Of a stretch of DNA of 64,000 nucleotides, positions 49,595-58,335 are shown one piece after another. Position numbers and translations under genes: made by a program. The stretch is taken from contig NZ_JARBDC010000001.1 of NCBI RefSeq assembly GCF_036577625.1, positions 1 to 64,000 of the forward strand. Reading direction: 5' to 3'. The notes below the pieces were generated by a model. The model worked only from the letters and a program-made list of their open reading frames with translations. It was not told where the DNA came from and did not search any database. The stretch comes from Paenibacillus_AB sp036577625. Its GTDB lineage: Bacteria > Bacillota > Bacilli > Paenibacillales > NBRC-103111. Position 1 is the first letter of the stretch. Each line of letters begins with the position of its first letter.

Positions 49595-49610
49595 GCGAAC
49601 ATCTCCTTCC

Positions 49611-51791
49611 TTATCCGTCTATGCGGGGCGGCCCGAACACCGACGCCGCCAGCAGCTCCGCCACGTCGCGGGCGGCCACGCCTTCCGTGTCCGCCAATTT
49701 CGTTCCGTCCTCCATCATCGTCAGGCAGTATGGACAAGCGCTCGCGATCACCGTCGGCGCGACCGCCAACGCTTGCTCCACGCGCGCGACGTTTACCCGT
49801 TTCCCGGCCGTCTCCTCCTGCCACATCAGTCCGCCGCCCGCGCCGCAGCACATCGCGTTCGCGCCGGACCGCTCCATTTCCGCGAGCCGCAAGCCCGGAA
49901 TGGCGCGCAAAATCGCCCGGGGCGCGTCGTATTCCCCGTTGTACCGGCCCAAGTAGCAGGAGTCGTGGTACGTCGTCCTCTCCTCGACCGGATGCGACGG
50001 CGACAGCTTCCCTTCGCGCAGCAGCCGCGCCAGCAGCTCGGTATGGTGCACGACTTCGGCTTCGAGGCCGAACTCCGGGTATTCCCGCTTCATCGCATTG
50101 TACGTATGCGGGCAGGCGGTCACGATTTTGCGCACGTTATATTTGCGGAACAGCGCGATGTTCGCCTCGCAGCATTCGCGGAACAGCAGCTCGTTTCCCA
50201 TCCGGCGCGGCGTATCGCCGGAATTTTTTTCTTCGGCGCCGAGAATGGCGAACCGTACGCCGGCATGCGCCAGCAGCTTGACGAGCGCGATCGTCACCTT
50301 GCGCGTCCGGTTGTCGTACGAGCCCATCGAGCCGACGAACAGCAAATAATCAAAATCGGGCTCCTCCCGCACGGTCGGTACCCGGATCCCGTCCAAATCG
50401 TCCAGCCATTTCGTCCGGTCGCCCCGGCTGATGCCCCACGGATTGCCTTGCCGTTCGATATTGTGCAGCGCTCTGGCGCCGCCGGCCGGCAACATCCCTT
50501 CGGTCAGCACCAAGTAACGGCGCATATCGATCAATTTATCGACGTGCTCGTTGCCGACCGGACACTGCTCCTCGCAGTTGCGGCACGTCGTGCAGGCCCA
50601 CAGCTCTTCCTCCGTCACGACGTCTCCGATCAACTTCGCGGACGCGATCGGCACTAGCTCGGCTTCCCCGCTCCCCGCCGCGGCGCTTTTCGGGCGAACC
50701 CAGCCATCCTTCTGCCATCCCATCGTCGGTGTGATGTCGGTCACCCCGGATCCTTGCCAGCCCGCCCGATCGGCCGGATCGCGCGGCCGAAAGACGGAAG
50801 CGTGATCGCCGCCGCCGCGAAAAACGAACGATGGCACCCACGGCCGCTTCGAGGTGACGGCCGCCCCTTTTTCGGTCAAATGGTCGCGCAGCTTGACGAT
50901 CAAATGCATCGGCGACAGCAGCTTGCCGGTTCCCGCCGCGGGACAAACGTTCGTGCACCGTCCGCATTCGACGCAGGCGTACAAATCGAGCAGCTGCTTG
51001 CGCGTAAATTGCTCGATCGCGCCCGTTCCGAACGTTTCCGCTCCTTCGTCCTCGAGGTCCAGCGTGCGAAGCTTGCCCGGTTCGCGACGGCCGAGCGCCA
51101 GATTGACGGGAGCGGTCAACAGATGGAGATGCTTCGATTGCGGCACATAGACGAGAAAGGCGAGCAAAATGAGCAAATGGATCCACCAGGCGGCGTAATA
51201 GAGCGCTTCCCCGGCAGCCTTGCCGATAAAGCCGTCCATGCCGGCGGCGAGAACGGAAGCGATCGGCGCGAGCGGCGAAAACGGCTCGCTTTTCCATATT
51301 CGCTCGAAGGCGGACGTCAGCAGCACCGACGCCATCAACGAGCCGATAAAAAACAGCACGACGCTCGGCTTCCAGCCGCGCTTCAGTCTGGCCAGCTTTT
51401 CCGCGTACCGCCGATAGGCGGCGTACAGGACGGCGGCGAGAATGACGACGACGGTAACTTCCTGGGAGAGGACGAACCAATCGTATGCCGGCAGCGGCAG
51501 ACGGACTCCGAACAGTCCTTTGACCACGATGTCCAGCGCGCCGAACTGCACGACGATAAAGCCGTAAAAGATCGCGAGATGCATCGCGCCGCTTCGCGGG
51601 TCGCGGAGCAGCCTTTTATGCCCGAACACGTGCCCCGCCCAATCGCGAAGACGGTCCCGCGCAAACGGTACCCGATCTTCCTTTTGCCCGAGCCTGATAT
51701 ACGCCGCCCTCCGCAGCACCGCCTGACCGAACCAAAATAAGCCGCACCCCGCCGCACACAGGAACAAAGCGATGTTGACCGCCTTCCACAT
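49611..51791 (-). CDS. fadF: Fe-S-binding membrane reductase, FadF/HdrD-like electron acceptor from ETF
   Basis: A 726-residue protein with an N-terminal set of about five membrane helices (NarI-like, 1-230), then two CxxCxxCxxxCP 4Fe-4S clusters (CVECGRCTNVCP and CTTCRNCEEQCPVG), and two CCG domains near the C-terminus (HDSCYLGRYN ... AMCCGAGGG and ACPHTYN). This is the layout of EtfD/FadF proteins that take electrons from ETF to menaquinone. ATG 51791 is chosen; TTG 51794 is equally placed. It is the first gene of the minus-strand fad operon and divergent from etfBA. Confidence 0.92.
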   Translation of the reverse strand: MWKAVNIALFLCAAGCGLFWFGQAVLRRAAYIRLGQKEDRVPFARDRLRDWAGHVFGHKRLLRDPRSGAMHLAIFYGFIVVQFGALDIVVKGLFGVRLPLPAYDWFVLSQEVTVVVILAAVLYAAYRRYAEKLARLKRGWKPSVVLFFIGSLMASVLLTSAFERIWKSEPFSPLAPIASVLAAGMDGFIGKAAGEALYYAAWWIHLLILLAFLVYVPQSKHLHLLTAPVNLALGRREPGKLRTLDLEDEGAETFGTGAIEQFTRKQLLDLYACVECGRCTNVCPAAGTGKLLSPMHLIVKLRDHLTEKGAAVTSKRPWVPSFVFRGGGDHASVFRPRDPADRAGWQGSGVTDITPTMGWQKDGWVRPKSAAAGSGEAELVPIASAKLIGDVVTEEELWACTTCRNCEEQCPVGNEHVDKLIDMRRYLVLTEGMLPAGGARALHNIERQGNPWGISRGDRTKWLDDLDGIRVPTVREEPDFDYLLFVGSMGSYDNRTRKVTIALVKLLAHAGVRFAILGAEEKNSGDTPRRMGNELLFRECCEANIALFRKYNVRKIVTACPHTYNAMKREYPEFGLEAEVVHHTELLARLLREGKLSPSHPVEERTTYHDSCYLGRYNGEYDAPRAILRAIPGLRLAEMERSGANAMCCGAGGGLMWQEETAGKRVNVARVEQALAVAPTVIASACPYCLTMMEDGTKLADTEGVAARDVAELLAASVFGPPRIDG

Positions 51792-51851
51792 CAAAAGCGC
51801 CCGCCCCCTTCCGCTTCCGCGGGCGCCGCCCATCGGATAATCCGGTCTCCC

Positions 51852-51873
51852 CCGTCATATACATGAGTGACGG
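51852..51873. promoter_or_regulatory. Palindrome in the fad/etf divergent promoter region
   Basis: CCGTCA and TGACGG arms separated by 10 bp lie midway between the two divergent operons. It may be the operator for a fatty-acid regulator; it does not match the Bacillus FadR site well. Confidence 0.4.
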
Positions 51874-51971
51874 ACGTACCCGTTTGAATCGAGCCCCGCG
51901 TTACTTGCATTGTATTACCGGGAAGGCTGGTCCCATGACAACAATCCCCGTACGGAAAGGAGAGGCTTCAT

Positions 51972-52751
51972 ATGCATATCGTCGCATTGGTCAAGCAAAC
52001 GTTCGATACGGAGGAAAAAATCCGGATCCGGGACGGAACGGTCGAAGAGGAGGACGTCAAATTCGTCATCAACCCGTATGACGAATATGCGATCGAGGAG
52101 GCGCTCCGGCTGCGCGACGCGCACGGCGGCCGGGTGACGGTCGTAACGGTCGGCGGCGAACGGAGCGTCGAGGCGCTGCGGACGGCGCTCGCAATGGGGG
52201 CCGACGAGGCGGCGCTGCTCGAAGAGCCGTCCGGCGGCGCGGACGAAGCGGCCATCGCCGAGCTGCTTGCCGCGTATATCGGAAGCGCGCCGTACGATAT
52301 CGTGCTCGGCGGCCATTTCTCTGTCGACCGCGGCTCCGGGCAGGTGGCGATTCGCGTCGCCGCTCTGCTGGACATTCCGCATGTCGGCGCGATTACGAAG
52401 CTCGACGTCGACGCCGCGACCGGATCGGCCGTTGCGGTGCGGGATGCGGAGGGCGACGAGGTGACGGTCGAGACGTCGCTCCCGGCGTGCTTCACCGCGC
52501 AGCAAGGCTTGAACGAGCCGCGCTATCCGACGCTGCCGGGTATTATGAAGGCGAAGAAAAAGCCGCTCGCCCGGCTGAGCGCCGGCGATTTGGGCTTGAC
52601 GGACGACCGGCTGCTTGCCAAGACGCGCGTCGTCGAGCTCGCCGCGCCGCCGCCGCGCGAAGCGGGGCGCCTCATCGCGGGCGATCCGGCCGAGCAGGCG
52701 AGCGAGCTTGTCCGCGCGCTGCGCGACGACGCCAAGCTGACGCTGCCGTAA
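51972..52751 (+). CDS. etfB: Electron transfer flavoprotein, beta subunit
   Basis: A 259-residue EtfB, the AMP-binding partner of EtfA that accepts electrons from acyl-CoA dehydrogenases. The typical N-terminus HIVALVKQTFDTEEKI, NPYDEYAIEEAL, VTVVTVGG and the recognition-loop context PRYPTLPGIMKAKKKP are visible. GGAAAGGAGA lies 10 bases before ATG 51972. The extreme 3' end has a diverged partial copy in the downstream spacer (52757-52837). It is co-directional with etfA 200 bases downstream. Confidence 0.95.
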   Translation: MHIVALVKQTFDTEEKIRIRDGTVEEEDVKFVINPYDEYAIEEALRLRDAHGGRVTVVTVGGERSVEALRTALAMGADEAALLEEPSGGADEAAIAELLAAYIGSAPYDIVLGGHFSVDRGSGQVAIRVAALLDIPHVGAITKLDVDAATGSAVAVRDAEGDEVTVETSLPACFTAQQGLNEPRYPTLPGIMKAKKKPLARLSAGDLGLTDDRLLAKTRVVELAAPPPREAGRLIAGDPAEQASELVRALRDDAKLTLP

Positions 52752-52756
52752 TGGCG

Positions 52757-52837
52757 CGCCGCCGCCCCGCCTCGCGAAGCGGGGCGCCCGTCGCGGGCGA
52801 CCCGCCCGAACAGGCGAGCGAGCTTGCCGCGCGCAAT
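52757..52837 (+). repeat. etfB: Partial duplication of the etfB 3' end
   Basis: About 80 bp after the etfB stop closely repeat etfB positions about 52641-52717: both contain CGAAGCGGGGCGCC, GTCGCGGGCGA or ATCGCGGGCGA, and CAGGCGAGCGAGCTTG. The copy encodes a GDPPEQASEL-like peptide in one frame but has no own start signal. Confidence 0.8.
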
Positions 52838-52911
52838 GCAATGACACCGAGCTATCGATAGTGGAAAGCAATTACTCTATTTCGCGAAAATGAAGCCCAA
52901 GCTTATCCTTT

Positions 52912-52940
52912 CGAAGCAAGCTTTGCTTCGCAAAGCTTTT
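52912..52940 (+). promoter_or_regulatory. Two mutually exclusive hairpins in the etfB-etfA spacer
   Basis: CGAAGCAA/TTGCTTCG (52912-52919, 52923-52930) competes with AAGCTTTG/CAAAGCTT (52918-52925, 52931-52938). The second ends in CTTTT and touches the AGGAGG site of etfA. It may be an attenuator or a translational switch. Confidence 0.5.
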
Positions 52941-52951
52941 AGGAGGTAATC

Positions 52952-53956
52952 ATGAACCATCATGTGCTCGTCGTAGCCGAATTAAGGGAAGGAACGCTGC
53001 GGAAAGTGTCGTTCGAGGCGGTAGCGGCCGCGCGCATATTGGCCGGGGACGGCGGAACCGTCACGGCGTTCGTCGCCGGAGGCGATCCGGAGCCGTATGC
53101 GCGGCTGCTGCTTGCGGCCGGCGCGGACCGCGCCGTCAAAGCCGCCGATCCGGAGCTGGAGCAGGCGAACGCGGAGCGGCTGTTCCGGGCCGTTTCGGAA
53201 GCGGTCAAGCGAGTCCGACCGACGGCCGTCCTGCTCGGCCATACGGCGCTCGGCAAAGATATCGCGCCGAGGCTGGCCGCCTCGCTGCGCGCGGGGCAAA
53301 TGTCCGACGTCGTCGCGATCGAAGCGGGCGCAGACTCGACGTTTCGCTTCACCCGGCCGATCTACGCCGGCAAAGCGTTCGAGAAGCGCGTCTTCGTCAG
53401 CGGGCCGGACGTCCCGTGGATCGTCACGATCCGGCCGAACAACTTTCAGCCGACCCCGGTCGGCGAAACTGCCGCCGTCGGGGCGGCGGATGAGGTCGAG
53501 GACGTGCAGCCGGCCGCGGCCGATTTGCGCACGGTCGTCCGGCAGGTCGTCAAGCGCGCGGCCGGACGAACCGATTTGTCCGAAGCGAAGGTGATCGTCT
53601 CCGGCGGCCGCGGCGTGAAAAGCGCGGAAGGGTTCAAGCCGCTCGCCGAGCTCGCGGACGTGTTGAACGGCGCGGTCGGCGCATCGCGCGGCGCCTGCGA
53701 CGCCGGATACTGCGACTATTCGATGCAGATCGGGCAAACCGGCAAAGTCGTCACGCCGGAGCTGTACATCGCCTGCGGCATCAGCGGCGCCATCCAGCAT
53801 GTCGCCGGAATGAGCGGGTCGCGCGTCATCGTCGCCGTCAACAAAGATCCGGAGGCGCCCATTTTCAAAATCGCGGATTACGGCATCGTCGGCGATTTGT
53901 TCGAAATCGTTCCGCTGCTGACCGAGCAATTCCGCCGGCTCGCGTCACCGAATTAG
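52952..53956 (+). CDS. etfA: Electron transfer flavoprotein, alpha subunit
   Basis: A 334-residue EtfA with the FAD-binding C-terminal domain: GGRGVKSAEGF, SRGACDAGYCDYSMQIGQTGKVV and ACGISGAIQHVAGM, then NKDPEAPIFKIADYGIVGD. The N-terminal domain pairs with EtfB. AGGAGG (52941-52946) lies 5 bases before ATG 52952. The stop codon overlaps the 3' end of the convergent SGNH gene by 12 bases. With EtfB it links FadE to the Fe-S reductase. Confidence 0.96.
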   Translation: MNHHVLVVAELREGTLRKVSFEAVAAARILAGDGGTVTAFVAGGDPEPYARLLLAAGADRAVKAADPELEQANAERLFRAVSEAVKRVRPTAVLLGHTALGKDIAPRLAASLRAGQMSDVVAIEAGADSTFRFTRPIYAGKAFEKRVFVSGPDVPWIVTIRPNNFQPTPVGETAAVGAADEVEDVQPAAADLRTVVRQVVKRAAGRTDLSEAKVIVSGGRGVKSAEGFKPLAELADVLNGAVGASRGACDAGYCDYSMQIGQTGKVVTPELYIACGISGAIQHVAGMSGSRVIVAVNKDPEAPIFKIADYGIVGDLFEIVPLLTEQFRRLASPN

Positions 53957-54574
53957 CCCGGAGACGTGAACGCGCTCGGCGATAAGCCGGTAGCCTTCGG
54001 CGTTCGGATGAAACCGGTCGTCGCTCAGCAGGTCGTCCTCTTTGCCCAGAAACAGATCGTACACGTCGACGACGGCGACGGAGCCGCCGTGCAGCGAACG
54101 CAAATGCTCGTTGAATTTGTTCACCCAAAAAATCGCTTCCTCGAACTCGGGGAGCGGATTGTACAGTCCGACGACTTTGACGGCGTACGGTCCGCTCCCT
54201 TGCTTCAACGCGCTTATCGTCTCCAAAATATGCGTCATGTTGCGATCGAACTGCTTCAGCGCGGACATGAGATGGCGAACGTCGTTATCGTAAAAAAACG
54301 TTTTGGCCGCACGGATCAGGTCGTTGCCGCCGGCGGTGACCGTAATGATGTCCGAGCGGACGGCGGCCGCGCGCACCGGATCGACGGTTTTGATCGTTTG
54401 CAAAATGTCCGCCGTCGTCGCTCCGCTCTTGCCCGCGTTTTCGGCGACGATCGGCAAGCCGAGGCTCGATTCGGCGAGCCGCGCGTACTGCCGCACGAAG
54501 CTGCTTTCGTAAGGCGCCCCTTTTCCCGCCGTCAACGAATCGCCGAGTGCCAAATAGACGAGTTCCCGCTGCAT
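53945..54574 (-). CDS. SGNH/GDSL-type esterase
   Basis: A 209-residue serine hydrolase with the four blocks of the family: YLALGDSLTAG (catalytic Ser), a Gly in block II (ENAGKSGATT), GGND (about residue 85), and DDRFHPNAEG (catalytic Asp-His). No signal peptide is seen. GGAGGTTGG precedes ATG 54574 by about 7 bases. The gene is monocistronic and its end overlaps etfA. The substrate (lipid, acyl ester or acetyl-sugar) is open. Confidence 0.92.
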   Translation of the reverse strand: MQRELVYLALGDSLTAGKGAPYESSFVRQYARLAESSLGLPIVAENAGKSGATTADILQTIKTVDPVRAAAVRSDIITVTAGGNDLIRAAKTFFYDNDVRHLMSALKQFDRNMTHILETISALKQGSGPYAVKVVGLYNPLPEFEEAIFWVNKFNEHLRSLHGGSVAVVDVYDLFLGKEDDLLSDDRFHPNAEGYRLIAERVHVSGLIR

Positions 54575-54668
54575 GATACCAACCTCCGCTCGTTTTTTCG
54601 GGTAGTATCAGCATATTCACGAGCGCCCGGATTGGGCCCATATCCCGGCCGCATTATTTTCCTTTCCG

Positions 54669-54698
54669 TTCGCAATCCGCTCCGCGGTTCGGTACAAT
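54669..54698 (+). promoter_or_regulatory. Promoter of the M20 amidohydrolase gene
   Basis: -35 TTCGCA (54669-54674), 18-bp spacer, -10 TACAAT (54693-54698), 36 bases before the start codon. Confidence 0.5.
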
Positions 54699-54734
54699 GG
54701 GGCTAAACCACGTTTACTCGCGGAGGGACAGCGG

Positions 54735-55898
54735 ATGAAGGAACATCTCGTTAACGCCATTCATCAAGAGGAAGAGAGACTGAAGGAGCTCGCCCTGTTT
54801 ATCGGCCATCATCCCGAGCTCGGCCATGAGGAAAAGCTTGCGTCCGGCAAGCTCAAGGCCGAGCTGGAGCGGCACGGCTTTCGCGTCGAATCGAACGTGC
54901 TCGGACTGTCGACCTCGTTCATCGCATCGTACGCGTCGCCGAAACCGGGGCCGACCGTCGCCTTCTTGTGCGAATACGACGCGCTTCCCGGGCTGGGGCA
55001 CGCTTGCGGACATCATCTGATTTGCACGATGGGGCTGGGAGCGGCCGTCGGGCTGAAAGCGGCGATCGACGCCGTCGGCGGGGTGATCCGCGTGTACGGA
55101 ACGCCCGCCGAGGAAACGACGGGCGCGAAAGTGCCGATGGCGGAAGCCGGTTTGTTCGACGACGTCGACGTCGCCTTGATGGCTCACCCGTTTCACCGGT
55201 TCGAAAAATCGGGCTCGTCGCTCGCGATGGACGCCCTGCAGTTCGAATATGTCGGCAAGGCGGCGCACGCCGCGGCGAATCCGCAAGACGGCGTCAACGC
55301 GCTGGATGCCGTCCTGCAGCTGTTTAACGGCGTCAACGCGCTTCGGCAGCAGCTCGCCTCGCACGTGCGCATCCACGGCGTCATTACCGAAGGCGGCAAA
55401 GCGCCGAACATGATCCCCGATTATGCGGCGGCCCGCTTTTATGTTCGGTCGGCAAACCGTCCCTATACCGACGAGACGGTGCGCAAGGTGCTGAGATGCG
55501 CGGAAGGCGCGGCGCTGCAAACCGGCTGCACGCTGAAGACGAGCAATTACGAATACTCGTACGACGAGCTGAGGACGAACGAGCCGCTTTCGGAAACGTT
55601 CACGAAAAACTTGATCGCCCTGGGCGTCGACCCCGATCGGATCGGGGAAGGTCAAGATCACGGGTCGCTCGATCTCGGCAACGTGTCGCGGCGATGTCCA
55701 GCGATCCATCCGTACGTTCAGGTGATCGACGAGCCGCATATGCTGCATACGCCGGAATTTCGCGATCTCGCCATGACGGAACGCGCCCTCGAAGGGATGC
55801 TGCTCGGCGCGAAGGCGCTCGCCGCAACGGCCTTCGACGTCATCGCGGAGCCCTCGCTGCTGCAGGCGATCAAACGTGCGTTTCGGCAACGCGACTAA
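54735..55898 (+). CDS. M20-family amidohydrolase (AbgB/IAA-hydrolase-like)
   Basis: A 387-residue M20D-type peptidase/amidohydrolase. Metal-site motifs are EYDALPGLGHACGHH (Asp, His, Cys-Gly-His), GTPAEETTGAK (Glu pair), MAHPFHR and a late LHTPEF with its His. Members hydrolyse N-acyl or p-aminobenzoyl amino acids or dipeptides. GGAGGG lies 7 bases before ATG 54735. It converges with the M42 gene, leaving 27 bases between stops. It differs from the M20 protein at 35043-36359. Confidence 0.92.
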   Translation: MKEHLVNAIHQEEERLKELALFIGHHPELGHEEKLASGKLKAELERHGFRVESNVLGLSTSFIASYASPKPGPTVAFLCEYDALPGLGHACGHHLICTMGLGAAVGLKAAIDAVGGVIRVYGTPAEETTGAKVPMAEAGLFDDVDVALMAHPFHRFEKSGSSLAMDALQFEYVGKAAHAAANPQDGVNALDAVLQLFNGVNALRQQLASHVRIHGVITEGGKAPNMIPDYAAARFYVRSANRPYTDETVRKVLRCAEGAALQTGCTLKTSNYEYSYDELRTNEPLSETFTKNLIALGVDPDRIGEGQDHGSLDLGNVSRRCPAIHPYVQVIDEPHMLHTPEFRDLAMTERALEGMLLGAKALAATAFDVIAEPSLLQAIKRAFRQRD

Positions 55899-55925
55899 GA
55901 CGAAGACAGGCCTTCGTATCCCGGC

Positions 55926-56960
55926 CTAAGCCTGCATCGCGTAAGCGGCAAGCAGCGACGCCGTACCCGCGATCGCCTGCACATGCGTCCGCTCCATGCC
56001 GTGGGAAGCGTGGACGACCGGTCCGATCAGCGCGGCCCGAATGTTGCTCCCGCCGCGCAGCGCCGCCGAAGCGTCCGAGCCGTATTGCGGATAAACGTCG
56101 ACCGCATACGAAATTCGTTCCCGTTTGGCCAGCTCGATCAGCTTCGAGGTCATCCCGTAATCGTAAGGGCCCGACGAATCTTTGGCGCAGATCGATACGT
56201 CCTTTTCCGTGCCGCTCAAATCGTCGCCCATTGCGCCCATGTCGACGGCGATCAATTCCCGGATGTCGGACGGAATGTACGACGCACCGTGGCCGACTTC
56301 CTCATATACGGAAATGACGATTTTCAACGTCCTTTCGGGCAGCCTGCCGGAGACGCTCAGTCCTTGCAGCAGCCCGAAAACGGCGGCGACTCCCGCCTTG
56401 TCGTCGAGATGGCGCGATTTGATATAGCCGTTTTCCAGGCGGCGCGTGCGCGGGTCCCACGAAATAAAATCGCCGACGGAAATGCCGAGCGCGAGCGTAT
56501 CGGTTTTCGACGCGACGATTTCGTCGATGCGAATTTCCATGTTCGCCTCCTCGCGCTTCATGTCGCGGGCATCGCCGTACACGTGGACGGACGGCTTGAC
56601 GGGAAGCACCGTCCCTTCGTATTCGCGTCCGTCGCGAGTATGGATGCGGCAATATTCGTTTTCCACCGACTGCATCATGTAACCGCCGATCGGCGTAAAC
56701 CGGATCATGCCGTTCGGCTTGATCGCCCGCACCATCCCCCCGAGCGTATCGACATGCGCCGATATGCCGAGAATATCGCCCCTCTTGCCGGGCACCGTCA
56801 CGATGACGCCGCCTTTCGGCGTCCGTTCCGTTTTGTAGCCGAGCGTCGCCGCCTCGTCTTCGACGACGGAGGCGATTCGTTCGCAAAATCCGGACGGGCT
56901 CGGGGTCGCCAAAAGCTTCATCAAAAAATCGGTCATATATTCGCGGGCGATTGAGATCAT
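55926..56960 (-). CDS. M42-family metalloaminopeptidase
   Basis: A 344-residue cobalt/zinc aminopeptidase of the TET/FrvX type. The ligands are in SAHVDTLGG (His-Asp), RHLDDKAGVAA (Asp), VYEEVGHGA (Glu-Glu) and AVDMGAMGDD (Asp), with a final HASHGMERTH (His). Such enzymes form dodecameric complexes that finish cytosolic peptide breakdown. AAAGGATG lies 7 bases before ATG 56960. It is divergent from a 50-residue gene. Confidence 0.93.
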   Translation of the reverse strand: MISIAREYMTDFLMKLLATPSPSGFCERIASVVEDEAATLGYKTERTPKGGVIVTVPGKRGDILGISAHVDTLGGMVRAIKPNGMIRFTPIGGYMMQSVENEYCRIHTRDGREYEGTVLPVKPSVHVYGDARDMKREEANMEIRIDEIVASKTDTLALGISVGDFISWDPRTRRLENGYIKSRHLDDKAGVAAVFGLLQGLSVSGRLPERTLKIVISVYEEVGHGASYIPSDIRELIAVDMGAMGDDLSGTEKDVSICAKDSSGPYDYGMTSKLIELAKRERISYAVDVYPQYGSDASAALRGGSNIRAALIGPVVHASHGMERTHVQAIAGTASLLAAYAMQA

Positions 56961-57186
56961 CGAACATCATCCTTTCGTCATGCGTTTTCATGCCATAACG
57001 TTCATTATATCGCATTCGCGCTTCCAGATAAATTCGCATCGCCGCTCGAATGGCGGCGCGGCCGCCGGCGCACACTACGGGTGCGATCCTTTGCCGGGCG
57101 CCGGAACGCGGCGGAGCGGGAATCGATGCGTCCCTCCGGCGACATCCGCGCCCGGATTCCGGGATTCGGCATGGGGGTGATTATCG

Positions 57187-57339
57187 ATGAGCGGGCGCAA
57201 CAACCGTCCGAAAAACAACGGTCCCGCGGGACATCCTTCGCAAATCGACCAATACCGCGAACATTTTAACGTGGACTTGTCCGAGAAGCCGGAACAAAAC
57301 GAAGCGGAGCGCAAAGATCAAACACGCTTCACGATGTAA
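57187..57339 (+). CDS. Small hydrophilic protein, 50 residues
   Basis: ATG 57187 to TAA 57337-57339 encodes a 50-residue, Asn-, Gln- and Lys-rich peptide (MSGRNNRPKNNGPAGHP... ending KDQTRFTM). GGGGGTGA lies 6 bases upstream. A strong terminator begins 14 bases after the stop, which supports a real transcription unit. No family is recognised; composition resembles small spore or stress proteins. Confidence 0.65.
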   Translation: MSGRNNRPKNNGPAGHPSQIDQYREHFNVDLSEKPEQNEAERKDQTRFTM

Positions 57340-57352
57340 CGTTCCCCCGAAC

Positions 57353-57390
57353 AAAAAAAGAGTGACCCGGATCGATCGGGGCACTCTTTT
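57353..57390 (+). terminator. Bidirectional terminator between the 50-residue gene and the esterase
   Basis: Arms AAAAGAGTG and CACTCTTTT with inner CCG/CGG pairing; A-run before and T-run after serve both strands. Confidence 0.7.
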
Positions 57391-57400
57391 GCGCTTGCCG

Positions 57401-58153
57401 TCAGGCGGACCGAATCGGCAGCCAGTCCAGCACTTTGCGAATGTATTCGTCCCAAAACTCCCAATTGTGGTTTCCGGGACCGTCCTCGTACTGCAGATCG
57501 AGCCCGAGCGCGCGGGCGTGCTGCAAAAAGTCGCGGTTCGAGCCGTACAAATAATCCTCCGTGCCGCATGCCTGATACAGCGCCGGCTTCGGCCCTTCGG
57601 ACGCGGCGACTTTTTCCGCAAGCGCGAACAGATCGTCCTCCGGCGGTATGTCCGCTTCAGGGCCGAATATGTAACCGAAATCTTTTTGCCAGTGCGGCTT
57701 CGAACGTTTAATGTCGAGCGCGCCGGACAAGCTTGCGGCCGCGGCGAACAAATCCGGTCTTCTCAGCGCCAGCTTGAAGGCGCCGTAACCGCCCATCGAA
57801 AGCCCGGCGGCAAACGTTTCCTCCCGTTTGTCGGACAGCGGGAAAAACGATCTGGCGATTTCGGGCAGCTCTTCGCTTATAAAGGTCCAATACGGATAAC
57901 CGCCCGCCATGTCGGTGTAAAAGCTTCGGTTGACGGCCGGCATGACGATCGCGACTTCTTTCGACCGCGCGTACCGTTCGATCGAAGTCCAGCGCATCCA
58001 GGCCGTATGGTCGTCGGACAGCCCGTGCAGCAAATAAACGGTCGGATATTTCCGGCCGGGCTGCTGCCCCGGCTTCGGCTCCGGCAGCAGGACGTTCATC
58101 GACGCCCCGATCGCAAGCGTTTTGGACGAAAAATTGCATTGAATGAAAGCCAT
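57401..58153 (-). CDS. Esterase-D/tributyrin-esterase-like alpha/beta hydrolase
   Basis: A 250-residue alpha/beta hydrolase. It shows VYLLHGLSDDHTAW (oxyanion region), the nucleophile elbow AGLSMGGYGAF (about 116-126), and a late GNHNWEFWDEY His. This fits the EstA tributyrin-esterase/esterase-D group, which cleaves short-chain acyl esters. The ribosome site of ATG 58153 is distant (AGAGAGG about 15 bases). A cre-like TGAAAACGCTTAAC lies upstream at 58240-58253, suggesting catabolite control. Confidence 0.88.
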   Translation of the reverse strand: MAFIQCNFSSKTLAIGASMNVLLPEPKPGQQPGRKYPTVYLLHGLSDDHTAWMRWTSIERYARSKEVAIVMPAVNRSFYTDMAGGYPYWTFISEELPEIARSFFPLSDKREETFAAGLSMGGYGAFKLALRRPDLFAAAASLSGALDIKRSKPHWQKDFGYIFGPEADIPPEDDLFALAEKVAASEGPKPALYQACGTEDYLYGSNRDFLQHARALGLDLQYEDGPGNHNWEFWDEYIRKVLDWLPIRSA

Positions 58154-58239
58154 CTTCGAAAATGCACCAGCCTCTCTGTTCGTTCCGATCCTCTCTCATT
58201 ATAAATTCGAAACGGGCGGCGCGCCATCGTTAATTGGAA

Positions 58240-58253
58240 TGAAAACGCTTAAC
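58240..58253. promoter_or_regulatory. cre-like site upstream of the esterase gene
   Basis: TGAAAACGCTTAAC matches 10 of 12 defined positions of the CcpA cre consensus TGWAANCGNTNWCA. A minus-strand TATAAT (58203-58198) lies between it and the gene. Confidence 0.4.
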
Positions 58254-58335
58254 CGTTGGAACGCGGAAGACTGCGTATGCGAAACGCCGGCAGGTTCGCT
58301 CTAGCAAAAAAGTCGCGGCCGGACGGACCGGCCGC

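Noticed and set aside
46655..50281. Very long plus-strand open frame (1208 codons) opposite fadA/fadN/fadF
   Set aside because: It is antisense to three clearly recognisable beta-oxidation genes. Its translation is Arg-rich with no domain; long antisense frames are common in GC-rich DNA with biased codon use.
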